In this document: positions 8,700 to 17,356 of the stretch, piece by piece
Layout of the letters: the number at the start of each line of letters is the position of its first letter
How positions within the stretch are numbered: the stretch's first letter is position 1
Origin: Methanomicrobiaceae archaeon
GTDB taxonomy: Archaea > Halobacteriota > Methanomicrobia > Methanomicrobiales > Methanomicrobiaceae
Reading direction: 5' to 3'
Assembly (NCBI GenBank): GCA_029762625.1
Contig: JARVGI010000008.1
Location: forward strand, 7,739-71,738
Length of the DNA: 64,000 bases
The notes under the pieces: model-generated
The model's database searches: none
Told to the model about the DNA's origin: nothing
The model's input: only the letters and a program-made list of their open reading frames with translations
Made by a program: the position numbers and the translations under genes

Positions 8700-9985
8700 C
8701 AGGTGCCCTTGCGACGTTTCACCACATAATACCCGATGCCCGCCAGGAGCACCACGATGAGGCTGATGAACAGGGGATTGGTCAAGAAGGCCGCAGAACT
8801 GCTCCTTGGCAGCACCTGCAGTCTGACCTTCATCGTATCGGAGATCTGGCTGTTGTCGAGGGCGTCCCGGTACCGGATCTCGGAATCAAGGCCATATGTC
8901 TTGACCGTCGCCCCGGAATCGACGCTCACCTCGAATACGGCGGTGGCCGTCTCACCGGGCCCGAGATCGCCCAGGAAGGCCGTATCATCACTGCTGGAAA
9001 ACGGATCGACCGCACTCAGGCGGGCCTGTGCAGTATAGACCGTCGCAGCACCGGTATTCTTGTAGGTCACATTGATGACATCCCGATCCCCGGGAGAGAG
9101 CGTGGCGGCTTCGGAGACCACGGAGAAATCGATCTTGCCTCCGACCTGCACACCAATCTTTTCCGTCCCCGATGTGGCGGGGCTACCCGTTTCGTCCTTG
9201 TACTCCACAAAGACATTCAACGGATAGACCTGCTCATCGGCGTTGCCGGAGACGGCCACCTTAAAGGTGCATTCGACCACCTCACCGGGAGCAAAGGACC
9301 CCACATAGACGCTGCTATCGGTGGGCGCAAGAGGGCTGCTCTGGTCCTGTGCGATGCGCACCACCGCCGCTCTGGCCTGTTCATGGCCGGTGTGCCGCAC
9401 CTGCAGGGTCAGGTAGCCCTCGGTTCCCACGTTGAGGGAGTCGGTCCGGATGTCGATCACGTCGATGGCGAGGTCGGACGCGACCCTGACCTGGAGGGGA
9501 AGGTCCACATGGCGGCTGGTATAGGTGTATTTCATCGTATCCAGGCCGAACTGTTCGGCGAAGGAGAGATAGGTGTACTCGAGGGAAAGCGGCACCGTGT
9601 ACACGCCGGGGGCGGCATCATTGTCAAAGGTGACGGAGAAGGCGGCCTGGGTGCTCGCCCCGCCGGCGATATCGCCCACCATCTGGGTATCGGTCTTGAC
9701 CGAGAACGGGGCGTCCTCCGGATCAAGCGTTACCCGGACCATCTTGGCTGTAGTGGGAAGGTCATCGCGGGTGATGATCGTGGGCTGGACGATCTTTACC
9801 TCGTTCAGTCCCCGGTTCTCGATCACCACGGTCAGGGCGGTCGACGCGCCGGGGGCGAATTCATTGGTGCCCGCGATCGTTGCAGTGAGTTCGGGGCTGC
9901 CGTAGAGGTACTTTTCGCCGGCCAGTGCGGGAGCGGAGATCAGGCTGATCAGCACTGCCAGCAGGAGAATGCTGCGCACATTCAT
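8699..9985 (-). CDS. COG1361-like secreted surface protein with C-terminal membrane anchor
   Basis: This 428-residue exported protein is built from repeated beta-sandwich (CARDB/NEW3-like) domains. It has a signal peptide (about 1-22, ending APALAG). Three or so domains carry the typical phrases LTVVIENRG, VGDIAGGA, VGSFAPGEVVECTF and FLGDLGPGETATAVF. It ends with a TM helix at about 402-421 followed by KRRKG. Family members are often found with MacB-type ABC transporters, and such permeases lie 9 kb away. An SD (AAGGAG) lies just before the ATG, and a palindrome covers the predicted transcription start. The divergent TrmB-family gene is the likely regulator. Confidence 0.8.
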   Translation of the reverse strand: MNVRSILLLAVLISLISAPALAGEKYLYGSPELTATIAGTNEFAPGASTALTVVIENRGLNEVKIVQPTIITRDDLPTTAKMVRVTLDPEDAPFSVKTDTQMVGDIAGGASTQAAFSVTFDNDAAPGVYTVPLSLEYTYLSFAEQFGLDTMKYTYTSRHVDLPLQVRVASDLAIDVIDIRTDSLNVGTEGYLTLQVRHTGHEQARAAVVRIAQDQSSPLAPTDSSVYVGSFAPGEVVECTFKVAVSGNADEQVYPLNVFVEYKDETGSPATSGTEKIGVQVGGKIDFSVVSEAATLSPGDRDVINVTYKNTGAATVYTAQARLSAVDPFSSSDDTAFLGDLGPGETATAVFEVSVDSGATVKTYGLDSEIRYRDALDNSQISDTMKVRLQVLPRSSSAAFLTNPLFISLIVVLLAGIGYYVVKRRKGT

Positions 9986-9996
9986 AGTATACTCCT

Positions 9997-10018
9997 TGTT
10001 GTTCTTGTCATAACAACA
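9997..10018. promoter_or_regulatory. Palindromic operator candidate between COG1361 gene and TrmB regulator
   Basis: TGTTGTT (9997-10003) and AACAACA (10012-10018) form a perfect 7-bp inverted repeat with an 8-bp spacer. For the leftward gene the site lies between a TATA-like GATAAATG (10017-10024 on the minus strand) and the SD at 9992-9997, so a bound protein would block transcription. The rightward TrmB gene has TATATATA at 10034-10041. The site fits autoregulation plus control of the divergent surface-protein gene. Confidence 0.55.
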
Positions 10019-10050
10019 TTTATCAGCAACCTCTATATATACCTATTTCA

Positions 10051-10821
10051 ATGATGGAATTGCCGAATTCGGCAGATCTCACGGAATCCCTCAAATCGGT
10101 GGGCCTGACCAAGTACGAATCGCTCGTCTACATTGCCTTGGTACGGGTGGAGGGAGCGACAGCCACCGAGATCCACGAGATCTCGGGGGTGCCCAGGGCA
10201 TCGGTCTATCCGGTGCTCGACCGGCTGATCCAGAAGAACCTTGTCATCGTCTCACACAGCACCCCGAGGAGGTTTCGGGCGATATCCCCCGAGGAGGGGA
10301 TCGACAACCTGCTGCGCCAGATACAGGCCGATGCCGACGCAGCCAAACAGGTGCTGCAGGAGATCTACCGCCAGCGGGTGACCGCCGACGGGGGGATGGA
10401 GGAGCTTATCTGGAGCATTTACGGCGAGGAAAAAATCATCCAACGCCTGGAGGAACTCATCGCGCATGCGGCCGTCTCGATCAGGATTGTCAGCAGCGGG
10501 CAGTTTCTTCAGAAAATCGTCCATTCGGTCCTGCGAACTGGTGAAAGGGGTATCGATATTGAGATCATCTCGGACCACCCCCGCCCGGCGGGAGCGTGCC
10601 CCGCATCGGTGCACTGGACAACCGTCCCGGTTTCACTCGGGCAGGCACAACCACAGATTGAGAATATGGCGGGCATTTTCATCGTGGACGGGGAAAAGGC
10701 CCTGCTCCTCATGGGGTCGACGGACGTCGCGCCGACCGCCCTCTATTCTGAATCAACGGGGTTTGTCAATTTTTTCATGCAGTACTGGTCGTTTATCCGG
10801 GGACTGCACAAAAAGGCATGA
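10051..10821 (+). CDS. TrmB-family transcriptional regulator
   Basis: This is a sugar- or signal-responsive type archaeal regulator of 256 residues. The N-terminal winged helix (about residues 10-80) has the family signature LTKYESLVYIALV, the recognition region GVPRASVYPVLDRLIQKNLV and the wing SHSTPRRFRAISPEEG. A short coiled coil (about 85-110) leads to a C-terminal phospholipase-D-like effector domain (EEKIIQRLEELI, VHWTTVPV, FIVDGEKALLLMG). Little space separates the TATA box from the ATG, so the transcript may be leaderless. It is divergent from the COG1361 gene and is its probable regulator. Confidence 0.88.
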   Translation: MMELPNSADLTESLKSVGLTKYESLVYIALVRVEGATATEIHEISGVPRASVYPVLDRLIQKNLVIVSHSTPRRFRAISPEEGIDNLLRQIQADADAAKQVLQEIYRQRVTADGGMEELIWSIYGEEKIIQRLEELIAHAAVSIRIVSSGQFLQKIVHSVLRTGERGIDIEIISDHPRPAGACPASVHWTTVPVSLGQAQPQIENMAGIFIVDGEKALLLMGSTDVAPTALYSESTGFVNFFMQYWSFIRGLHKKA

Positions 10822-11568
10822 TCAGTAGTCCTCGATCGAGACCATGTCCCGGATATTCATGAGCCCCTTGAGGGCGCGGCTCTCCGCCCATTTTCCCGCT
10901 TCCCTGAATGCGGCGATAGCGTTGGTCCCCCCCACCAGGGCGACGCCCAGGTACTCGGGAGCCGGCGGCACTCCCAGCAGGGGCGTATTCGGCACCCCGA
11001 CATCGAGGATGCCCGTGAACCCCGCACCTGCAAGCTCGTCGAGGACGTCGCCGATCAGGCGCTCCGCCTCCATATGGCACTCCCTGATGTTCGCCAGGAT
11101 GGTGCCGCTGCCATGGAGCATCACCCCGGAGACCGAGGTGACCTCCTGCGAGATCAGCACCTGGAGGGGATCGATGGTGGTGTGCTCGTACCGGATGAGC
11201 GTCGTGAACCGCGTCGGGATGTTGCCCTCGATCTCCACCACGCCGCCGCCGAGGGGGTTGAGGGGCACGCCCCGCCGGATGAGGATCGCATCGATCGTGA
11301 TGCTGCACAGCGTGCATATTCCCGCGCATCCCTCGGGAATGATGAATCCGCCGGTCTCCTCGCCGGGATTCATGAACCGCACCCTGTCGCTCACGCAGAG
11401 CCCTGCGGCGTAGGCATGCTTCAGCGTGGCGATGGCGTCCTCGAGGTCCTCGCGGCGCACCAGCGAGAGGTTGTAAATGACGTCGCCGGCATCTTCCTCC
11501 GGCTGGTAGGTCACCTGGAGCGCGTACTCCTCGATACGGTGATTGATGAATTTCAGGGGGAGATCCAT
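10822..11568 (-). CDS. NrpR-type (DUF128) regulatory domain protein without DNA-binding domain
   Basis: The 248 residues correspond to one NrpR effector domain (DUF128), the part of the euryarchaeal nitrogen repressor that senses 2-oxoglutarate. Family-like segments include GGFIIPEGCAGICTLCSITID, GVPLNPLGGGVVEIEG, the YEHTTIDPLQVLI strand and GILDVGVPNTPLLGVPPAPEYLGVALVGG. There is no N-terminal helix-turn-helix. In Methanosarcina the repressor is split into NrpRI (with HTH) and NrpRII (domain only), and this looks like the second type. No partner with an HTH is in the window. The gene is convergent with the TrmB gene, with no gap. Confidence 0.78.
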   Translation of the reverse strand: MDLPLKFINHRIEEYALQVTYQPEEDAGDVIYNLSLVRREDLEDAIATLKHAYAAGLCVSDRVRFMNPGEETGGFIIPEGCAGICTLCSITIDAILIRRGVPLNPLGGGVVEIEGNIPTRFTTLIRYEHTTIDPLQVLISQEVTSVSGVMLHGSGTILANIRECHMEAERLIGDVLDELAGAGFTGILDVGVPNTPLLGVPPAPEYLGVALVGGTNAIAAFREAGKWAESRALKGLMNIRDMVSIEDY

Positions 11569-11634
11569 TGCGTAACAACCTCAATCGTAGAAATAGAAAA
11601 ATTGTTCTATACAACGGCAGCACATTGTTGGTAA

Positions 11635-12552
11635 ATGATCCGGGGAAGAGCAATCGAGGCGGTACGTTACATTCTCGAATCCGCAGGATACGAGGTGGGA
11701 GAGGTCGACGGAGAGATCGATCTCTCCGCCATGAACGAGAATACATGCATCGTGGTTCTCTGTTCCGACGATGGAGACGCAATCGAGACGTTCGAGACCA
11801 CCCGCTATTCGGCAGATCTCGACGCAGGGAGAAACGAGTGCGCAAAGATTCTCGTCACCTCCGTGCCGGGGGCGTCGTCGGGCCGCTGCGAGAGGTGGGG
11901 GATCGCCGACGTGGCGCGGCTGACCGGGGAGGCGATGAGCGCGGCACTGAGGGGAGAGCCGTTTGCCCTCGATCTCGAGGCAGGACGCGCAGAATCCGCC
12001 AGGGAGGAGGCGGGGGGGGCCAGTATCCCCCACCTGCCGATTACCGTCGATAAAAGCCGTGCCGCACGCATTGCGGGAATTGACGGCCAGATCACGTTCC
12101 GGTTCCTCCCCCACTGGCACTACCACTGGACGAGCACCGGGGAGAAGATCTTCAAGGACCGGGTCATCTCCTTCGACGCCGAAGAGCGCGGGTGCATGAG
12201 CGCCATCAACGGGCTGAAGAGCGATATCGATATCGGTGCCCTTGTCACCGAAAGCATTCCCGGCGACGCGATCGTGCTTGATCCCACCATCGACGAAGAG
12301 AGCGCACGGAACCAGATCATCGAGGAGATCACCGACAAACTGACCCGCGGGGTCCGGGTAAAGCGGGAGGAGGGGGACACCATCTCCACCGAGGACAAGA
12401 TCCTCAAGCCCGACAGAAAAGACCTCGCCGTGGATCTCACCCTCTTTTACATTCCCGTGTGGCACATCAAGGGGAAGAAGATCGTGGAGGTCAATGCAGT
12501 GAACGGCGAGATCCTCTCCCAGCCGATGGATGACGGTGTCGAACTGATTTAG
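11635..12552 (+). CDS. Conserved-looking protein of unknown function, possible Mrr-like N-terminal domain
   Basis: I do not recognise the 305-residue product with confidence. The first 110 residues (AVRYILESAGYEV, DLSAMNENTCIVVLCSDD, CAKILVTSVPG) resemble in layout a restriction-endonuclease-like (Mrr-type) domain without the usual catalytic D/E-x-K set. The rest begins with FRFLPHWHYHWTS and has VIVLDPTIDEESARNQI and a C-terminal strand set (VDLTLFYIPVWHIKGKK, VNAVNGEIL) reminiscent of small beta domains. It is divergent from the NrpR-domain gene. It is followed after 4 nt by a flavoprotein gene, so it may act with that enzyme. Codon use is like its neighbours. Confidence 0.6.
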   Translation: MIRGRAIEAVRYILESAGYEVGEVDGEIDLSAMNENTCIVVLCSDDGDAIETFETTRYSADLDAGRNECAKILVTSVPGASSGRCERWGIADVARLTGEAMSAALRGEPFALDLEAGRAESAREEAGGASIPHLPITVDKSRAARIAGIDGQITFRFLPHWHYHWTSTGEKIFKDRVISFDAEERGCMSAINGLKSDIDIGALVTESIPGDAIVLDPTIDEESARNQIIEEITDKLTRGVRVKREEGDTISTEDKILKPDRKDLAVDLTLFYIPVWHIKGKKIVEVNAVNGEILSQPMDDGVELI

Positions 12553-12556
12553 GGCG

Positions 12557-13894
12557 ATGATTACGGTTGTGGGGGGCGGCCCTGCCGGCCGCGCGGCGGC
12601 GATACGGCTTGCGGGTTCAGGACAGGAGGTCGAGCTGATCGACCGGGGCGGTCTCGGCGGCCAGTGCCTGCACCACGGGTGCATGGTCGTCTGCGCCCTC
12701 AACGATGCCGCCCGCCTGCTGCATTCCGCGCGCTCCCTCGCCGACCGGGGCGTCCTCGACCACACTCCCGCCCTCTCCTTCCCCGCCCTGATCAGGGAAC
12801 TGAAAGCGACCCAGGCGATCATCCGCGAGGTGCTTGACCGGGAGACGGATCAGGCCGGGGTGACGGTGGTCCGCGGCGCGGAGGCGCTCGTCACGGGGGC
12901 GACGGTTGTCTGCGAAGGCGAGACGCGGCACCCCGATGCGCTGCTCATCGCCACCGGTTCTGCGCCCCGCATCCCCGCCATCGAGGGGATCGATCTCCCC
13001 GGCGTCTACACTCCCCACACGATCCTCGGACTGGATGCGCTCCCCCGCAGCCTCGCCATCATCGGGGGCGGGGTGGTCGGGGCGGAATATGCGTATATTT
13101 TCCGGTCGTTCGGGTGCGAGGTCGATCTCATCTGCAGGAGCAGGCTGCTTTCCGCCCTCGACGATCGGATCGGCAGGCAGGTGCGAAAAGACCTCGACGG
13201 CGTGCGGATCCGGGAGCAGACCGCGGTGCGCCGCATCGAAGGGTCGCCGCGGGCGGACTCGATTGTGCTCGAGGAGGGGGGCAGCGAGGAGGTGATCGGC
13301 GCCGATGCGGTGCTCGTCGCCGCCGGGCTCGTCCCCCGCACGGAGATGGTGTCCGGCGTCCCCAAAGGCCCGTCCGGCGAGATCCTCGTCGATGCGTCGA
13401 TGCGGACCGGCGTTCCGGGGGTCTATGCCGCCGGGGACGTAACAGGCCCGCCATACCTGACCCCGGTGGCGCGCTATGAAGGACGTATCGCCGCAGACAC
13501 CATCCTCGGCATCGCGGCGAAAAAAGATCGGGCATGCATCCCCCAGTACCTGAGCCTGCGGTACGACCATGCCTTCTGCACCCTGCCCCCCGATGCATCC
13601 GCATCGTTTTCCATCCCCTCGCCGTCCGGGCCGGGGTCGTTCTGGGCGGTGCAGGAGCGCCATACCGGCGCCTCGGCCCTCGACTTCGAGCCCGAACAGG
13701 GGAGGGTCACCGGCATCTACGCAGCAGCCCCGGGCAGTGCACATGCACTGCCGTATCTGGCCCACCTCATCGAGAAAGGCCTTCCCCTCGCCGAATTCGA
13801 GGATCTTCTCGAGGTGCATCCATCCACCGACGCCATCCCGTGGCTGGTCCGGTATGCCGCAGAGTGGAGGAGGAAGAACGGGTACGACGGGTAA
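12557..13894 (+). CDS. Dihydrolipoamide-dehydrogenase-like flavoprotein disulfide reductase
   Basis: This is an FAD- and NAD(P)-dependent disulfide oxidoreductase of 445 residues. It has the N-terminal FAD loop VVGGGPAGRAAAIRLA (about 4-19), a redox disulfide CLHHGC (about 36-41, C-x4-C as in the family), and the NAD(P) loop IIGGGVVGAEYA. It also has the FAD-closing motif GVYAAGDVTGPPYL and a C-terminal dimerisation segment with EVHPSTDAIPWL, where the family has His-Pro and a glutamate; here an aspartate follows. No 2-oxoacid dehydrogenase genes are near. The substrate is unknown. It is coupled to the unknown gene just upstream. Confidence 0.85.
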   Translation: MITVVGGGPAGRAAAIRLAGSGQEVELIDRGGLGGQCLHHGCMVVCALNDAARLLHSARSLADRGVLDHTPALSFPALIRELKATQAIIREVLDRETDQAGVTVVRGAEALVTGATVVCEGETRHPDALLIATGSAPRIPAIEGIDLPGVYTPHTILGLDALPRSLAIIGGGVVGAEYAYIFRSFGCEVDLICRSRLLSALDDRIGRQVRKDLDGVRIREQTAVRRIEGSPRADSIVLEEGGSEEVIGADAVLVAAGLVPRTEMVSGVPKGPSGEILVDASMRTGVPGVYAAGDVTGPPYLTPVARYEGRIAADTILGIAAKKDRACIPQYLSLRYDHAFCTLPPDASASFSIPSPSGPGSFWAVQERHTGASALDFEPEQGRVTGIYAAAPGSAHALPYLAHLIEKGLPLAEFEDLLEVHPSTDAIPWLVRYAAEWRRKNGYDG

Positions 13895-13925
13895 ACCCGT
13901 ACCAATTCCTGCGAACCCGGGTGGC

Positions 13926-13935
13926 AAAAAAAAAA
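13926..13935 (-). terminator. T-run terminator after the VWA/PKD gene
   Basis: Ten A residues on the plus strand give a T10 run on the minus strand, 16 bp past the stop of the minus-strand VWA/PKD gene. Archaeal transcription commonly ends at such T-runs. The site separates that gene from the convergent flavoprotein gene. Confidence 0.6.
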
Positions 13936-13951
13936 GAGAAGATCGCAGGGA

Positions 13952-16900
13952 TCAGGAAACGACCTCGACGACCCCGGTCGCCGTGTCGTTGAACCCGGTC
14001 TCGTTTTCCACCGTCAGGTTCACCTGATACAACCCCACCTCAGGGTAGGCGTGCTGCGGGTTCTGGACGGTGTCGTTCGTGCCGTCTCCGAATTCCCAGA
14101 ACCAGTCGACCGGGAACCCGGTGGAGAGATCGGTGAACTGCACCGTGAGCGGCGCCGGTTCCTCCGGGGGTGCGGCAAGGAAACTGGCGTTCAGCGGCGG
14201 GACGAGGACCGTGATGTTCTCGACGGCGCTCGCCTCATCTCCCGTCTCGTTGGCCACCGTCAGCGTCACCGGGTAGAAGCCCGGCATAGTATAGGTGTAG
14301 GTCATATTCTGCTCGGGCGCTACACTCCCGTCCCCGAGGTCCCAGAGCCATGAGACCGGATCGCCCGTCGAGGTATCGTTGAACTGCACATCGAGCGGAG
14401 CGAAGCCTTCCGTGACGTTGGCAACGAAACCGGCGTTCAGCGGAACCGCTGGAGGCACTTCCGGCGTCTCCTCCGGCGTCTCCTCGGGCCCCTCCTCGAC
14501 GGTGATCTCCTGCACTGCACTCGCCTCATCGCCGGTCTCGTTGGCTAGCGTCAGGGTCACCGAAAAGACCCCCGGCGTGGTGAAGGTGTGGGTCACGTTC
14601 TGCTCGGCGGCGGTGGTGCCGTCGCCGAAGTCCCACAGCCACGAGACCGGATCGCCCGTCGAGGTGTCGTTGAACTGCACGTCGAGCGGAGCGGGGCCTG
14701 CCGTCACATTCGCCTCGAAACCGGCTTCCAGCGGGACTGCCGGGGGAATCTCGGGCGTCTCCTCCGGGGTCATCTCGGGGGGTTCCTCGGGAGTGACTTC
14801 CGGCGCCTCCTCGACGGTGATGTTCTCGACGGCGCTCGCCCCATCGCCGGTCTCGTTGGCCACCACCAGGGTCACCGAAAAGACCCCCGGCGTGGTGAAG
14901 GTGTGGGTCACGTTCTGCTCGGCGGCGGTGGTGCCGTCGCCGAAGTCCCACAGCCACGAGACCGGATCGCCCGTCGAGGTGTCGTTGAACTGCGCAGCAA
15001 GGGGAACGGGGCCTGCCGTCACATTCGCCGCGAAACTGGCGTTTAAGGGGATCTCGGGCGGCACTTCGGGCGTCTCCTCCGGTGTCTCCTCCGGGGTTTC
15101 CTCGACGGTGATGTTCTCGACGGCGCTCGCTTCATCGCCGGTCTCGTTGGATACGGTGAGGGTCACGGGGTAGAGACCCGGCGCGGTGAAGGTGTAGGTC
15201 ACGTTCTGCTCGGCGGCGGTGTTCCCGTCCCCGAAGTCCCATGCCCACGAGACCGGATCGCCCACAGACGTATCGTTGAACTCCACAGCGAGAGGAGCGG
15301 GGCCTTGTGTGGTATTTGCCTCAAAGCTGGCGTTCAGCGGAACCGCTGGAGGCACTTCCGGCGTCTCCTCCGGCGTCTCCTCGGGCCCCTCCTCGACGGT
15401 GATATTCTCCACCGCGCTCGCCTCAGCGCCGGTATCGTTGACCACCATCAGCGTCACCGGGTAGGTGCCCGGCACAGTGAAGGTGTAGGTCACGTTCTGC
15501 TCGGCGGAGGTGTTCCCGTCCCCGAAGTCCCATGCCCACGAGACCGGATCGCCGGCCGAGGTATCGTTGAACTCCACAGCAAGGGGAGCGGGCCCTGCCG
15601 TGACGTTCGCCTCAAAAGCGGCTTCCAGCGGGATCGCGGGCGGCAACACGGGAGGCTCCTCCGGGGTCTCTTCCGGAGGCTCTTCCGGGGTTTCCTCAGG
15701 TGTCTCTTCGGGTTGTGCCGCGGGTTCGGCCACCCTCACCGTAAGCGAAATACTGTCCGTCTCCCCATCCGCCGCAACGGTCAGGGTGACCGTGTAGGTG
15801 CCGGGGGACGCGAAGGTGTGGGCCGGGTTCTGCTCAGCGGCGGTGGTGCCGTCCCCGAAGTCCCATACCCAGGATGCGGGATCCCCGGTCGAGGTGTCGG
15901 CGAACTGCACGTCGAGCGGGGCGGGGCCTGCCGTCACATCGGCCACGAAATCAGCCTCAAGGGGCTCGACGACCGGCTCGTCCTCAGCCCCGACCACCTC
16001 GAATTCGAGCACCTCCCGGCGGACGACATCGTCAACCATTGCGTTCACCGCCACCCGGTAGATGCCTTCCTGCACGGCGTCGGTGTACGTCGCTCCGTAC
16101 TCTCCCCCTCCCCGGTCGTCGAAGGCAAGCGTGGCCACGCTCCTGTCGGGCAGGGTGATCTCGGCGCTGACGTCAGCGCCCGCCACACCGGCGGTTCCTT
16201 CATTCACCTGGACGGTGAGGATCACCGGTTCGGGGCCGACATCTTCGGAATAGACATACCGGTAGCTGTCGGCGGTGACGTTGATCTTGATCTCGGAGGA
16301 GACGGCGATGTTCTGGTTGTATATCGTGGTCTGGCTCACGTCCCCGGCATCGATCTCGATGGTCCATGTTCCGCTCACCGGGTTGTTCACCTGGTAGATA
16401 TGGTAGACATCGGAGGAGATGTAGGTGATATCGGGGCTGGTGGTGCCGGTGGGGCTGGAGGGATCACGCTCAACCGGCGTGCCGTCCGGTGCGTAGATGG
16501 TGTAGTCGATGTCGATAGCCTGCTTGATCAGGGTGAATTCAACCACCGTGACCGAATTGTCGATATAGACCGTGTTCTGGATCACCTGGCCGGCCTCGAC
16601 AGTGCCCTCGCCGGACTCGATCAGGTCCTGGCCCTTGATGCTCTGTTTGATGCGGCTGTAGATATCGAGGAGTGCCTGGCTGGTGGGCGCCGGATAATAG
16701 CGGCCTCCCGTCTTTTCTGCGATGTCGGCGAGCAGCTTCGTATCGGCATCACCGGTAAGGCCGACGGTATACACCGGCCATTCCGCTTTCGTGTAGAGCG
16801 GTGTCACCAGGCGCGGATCGGTGCCGGTATTATGGAACCCGTCCGTGAGCAGCACCGCCGCTTTTCCCCGCCCCTCGATGCCGCGGGTGTCGAGCTGCGA

Positions 16901-17356
16901 ATAGCCTGCATAGAGCCCCCCGCCGATGTTGGTCTGGCCCAGCGAGTCGATGAGATCGATCGCTTCCTTTAATCGCTCGCGGTTTCCTCCCACCGAAGAG
17001 AGGATCGCCCAGATCCTGACGTCGCGGTCGAAATCGACCACTGCGATCTGGTCTTCGTCATCCGAGAGATCCACGAACAATTTCGCAGCGGATATGCGTA
17101 GATTATCGGGATCGTTTTCAAGCATGCTCCCCGAACTGTCGACCACCAGGGCAACGTCGGCGAACACGGTCAGCTCCCCGTCCGGCGGCGGTGCCGGTTG
17201 TTCTGTGATCACCTGCCCCTGCTGGGAGATGATGTTGATCTCCGTCGAAGGGATGATGATGATGTCATCCGTTTCCAGTGCACAACCCGCACCGCAGAGT
17301 ATGCCCGAAAGGCAGACGAGGAGTGCGAGTATCAGCATCAATCTGTTCTCGATCAT
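13952..17356 (-). CDS. Secreted von Willebrand A domain protein with seven PKD repeats
   Basis: This 1134-residue extracellular protein begins with a signal peptide, perhaps lipoprotein-like (CGAGC near residue 21-25). A VWA domain follows with a complete-looking MIDAS motif (VVDSSGSM, later LLTDGFHNTG). A beta-rich region (about 250-470) leads into seven PKD domains, each with a WDFGDG-type core, separated by TPEETPEE/PPAVPL linkers rich in Pro, Glu and Thr. There is no C-terminal TM anchor. It probably works in adhesion or as part of the cell envelope. Two PKD units share 127 bp of identical DNA, so the array is recombining. Confidence 0.9.
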   Translation of the reverse strand: MIENRLMLILALLVCLSGILCGAGCALETDDIIIIPSTEINIISQQGQVITEQPAPPPDGELTVFADVALVVDSSGSMLENDPDNLRISAAKLFVDLSDDEDQIAVVDFDRDVRIWAILSSVGGNRERLKEAIDLIDSLGQTNIGGGLYAGYSQLDTRGIEGRGKAAVLLTDGFHNTGTDPRLVTPLYTKAEWPVYTVGLTGDADTKLLADIAEKTGGRYYPAPTSQALLDIYSRIKQSIKGQDLIESGEGTVEAGQVIQNTVYIDNSVTVVEFTLIKQAIDIDYTIYAPDGTPVERDPSSPTGTTSPDITYISSDVYHIYQVNNPVSGTWTIEIDAGDVSQTTIYNQNIAVSSEIKINVTADSYRYVYSEDVGPEPVILTVQVNEGTAGVAGADVSAEITLPDRSVATLAFDDRGGGEYGATYTDAVQEGIYRVAVNAMVDDVVRREVLEFEVVGAEDEPVVEPLEADFVADVTAGPAPLDVQFADTSTGDPASWVWDFGDGTTAAEQNPAHTFASPGTYTVTLTVAADGETDSISLTVRVAEPAAQPEETPEETPEEPPEETPEEPPVLPPAIPLEAAFEANVTAGPAPLAVEFNDTSAGDPVSWAWDFGDGNTSAEQNVTYTFTVPGTYPVTLMVVNDTGAEASAVENITVEEGPEETPEETPEVPPAVPLNASFEANTTQGPAPLAVEFNDTSVGDPVSWAWDFGDGNTAAEQNVTYTFTAPGLYPVTLTVSNETGDEASAVENITVEETPEETPEETPEVPPEIPLNASFAANVTAGPVPLAAQFNDTSTGDPVSWLWDFGDGTTAAEQNVTHTFTTPGVFSVTLVVANETGDGASAVENITVEEAPEVTPEEPPEMTPEETPEIPPAVPLEAGFEANVTAGPAPLDVQFNDTSTGDPVSWLWDFGDGTTAAEQNVTHTFTTPGVFSVTLTLANETGDEASAVQEITVEEGPEETPEETPEVPPAVPLNAGFVANVTEGFAPLDVQFNDTSTGDPVSWLWDLGDGSVAPEQNMTYTYTMPGFYPVTLTVANETGDEASAVENITVLVPPLNASFLAAPPEEPAPLTVQFTDLSTGFPVDWFWEFGDGTNDTVQNPQHAYPEVGLYQVNLTVENETGFNDTATGVVEVVS
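14552..14993 (-). repeat. Identical 127-bp repeats inside the PKD array
   Basis: 14552-14678 and 14867-14993 are identical by direct comparison, offset by 315 bp (one PKD domain plus its linker). The other PKD units are clearly more diverged. Recent tandem duplication or gene conversion is the simplest reading. Confidence 0.85.

Noticed and set aside
15305-16972. Long plus-strand open frame antisense to the VWA/PKD gene
   Set aside because: It mirrors the PKD repeats on the opposite strand and has no motif.
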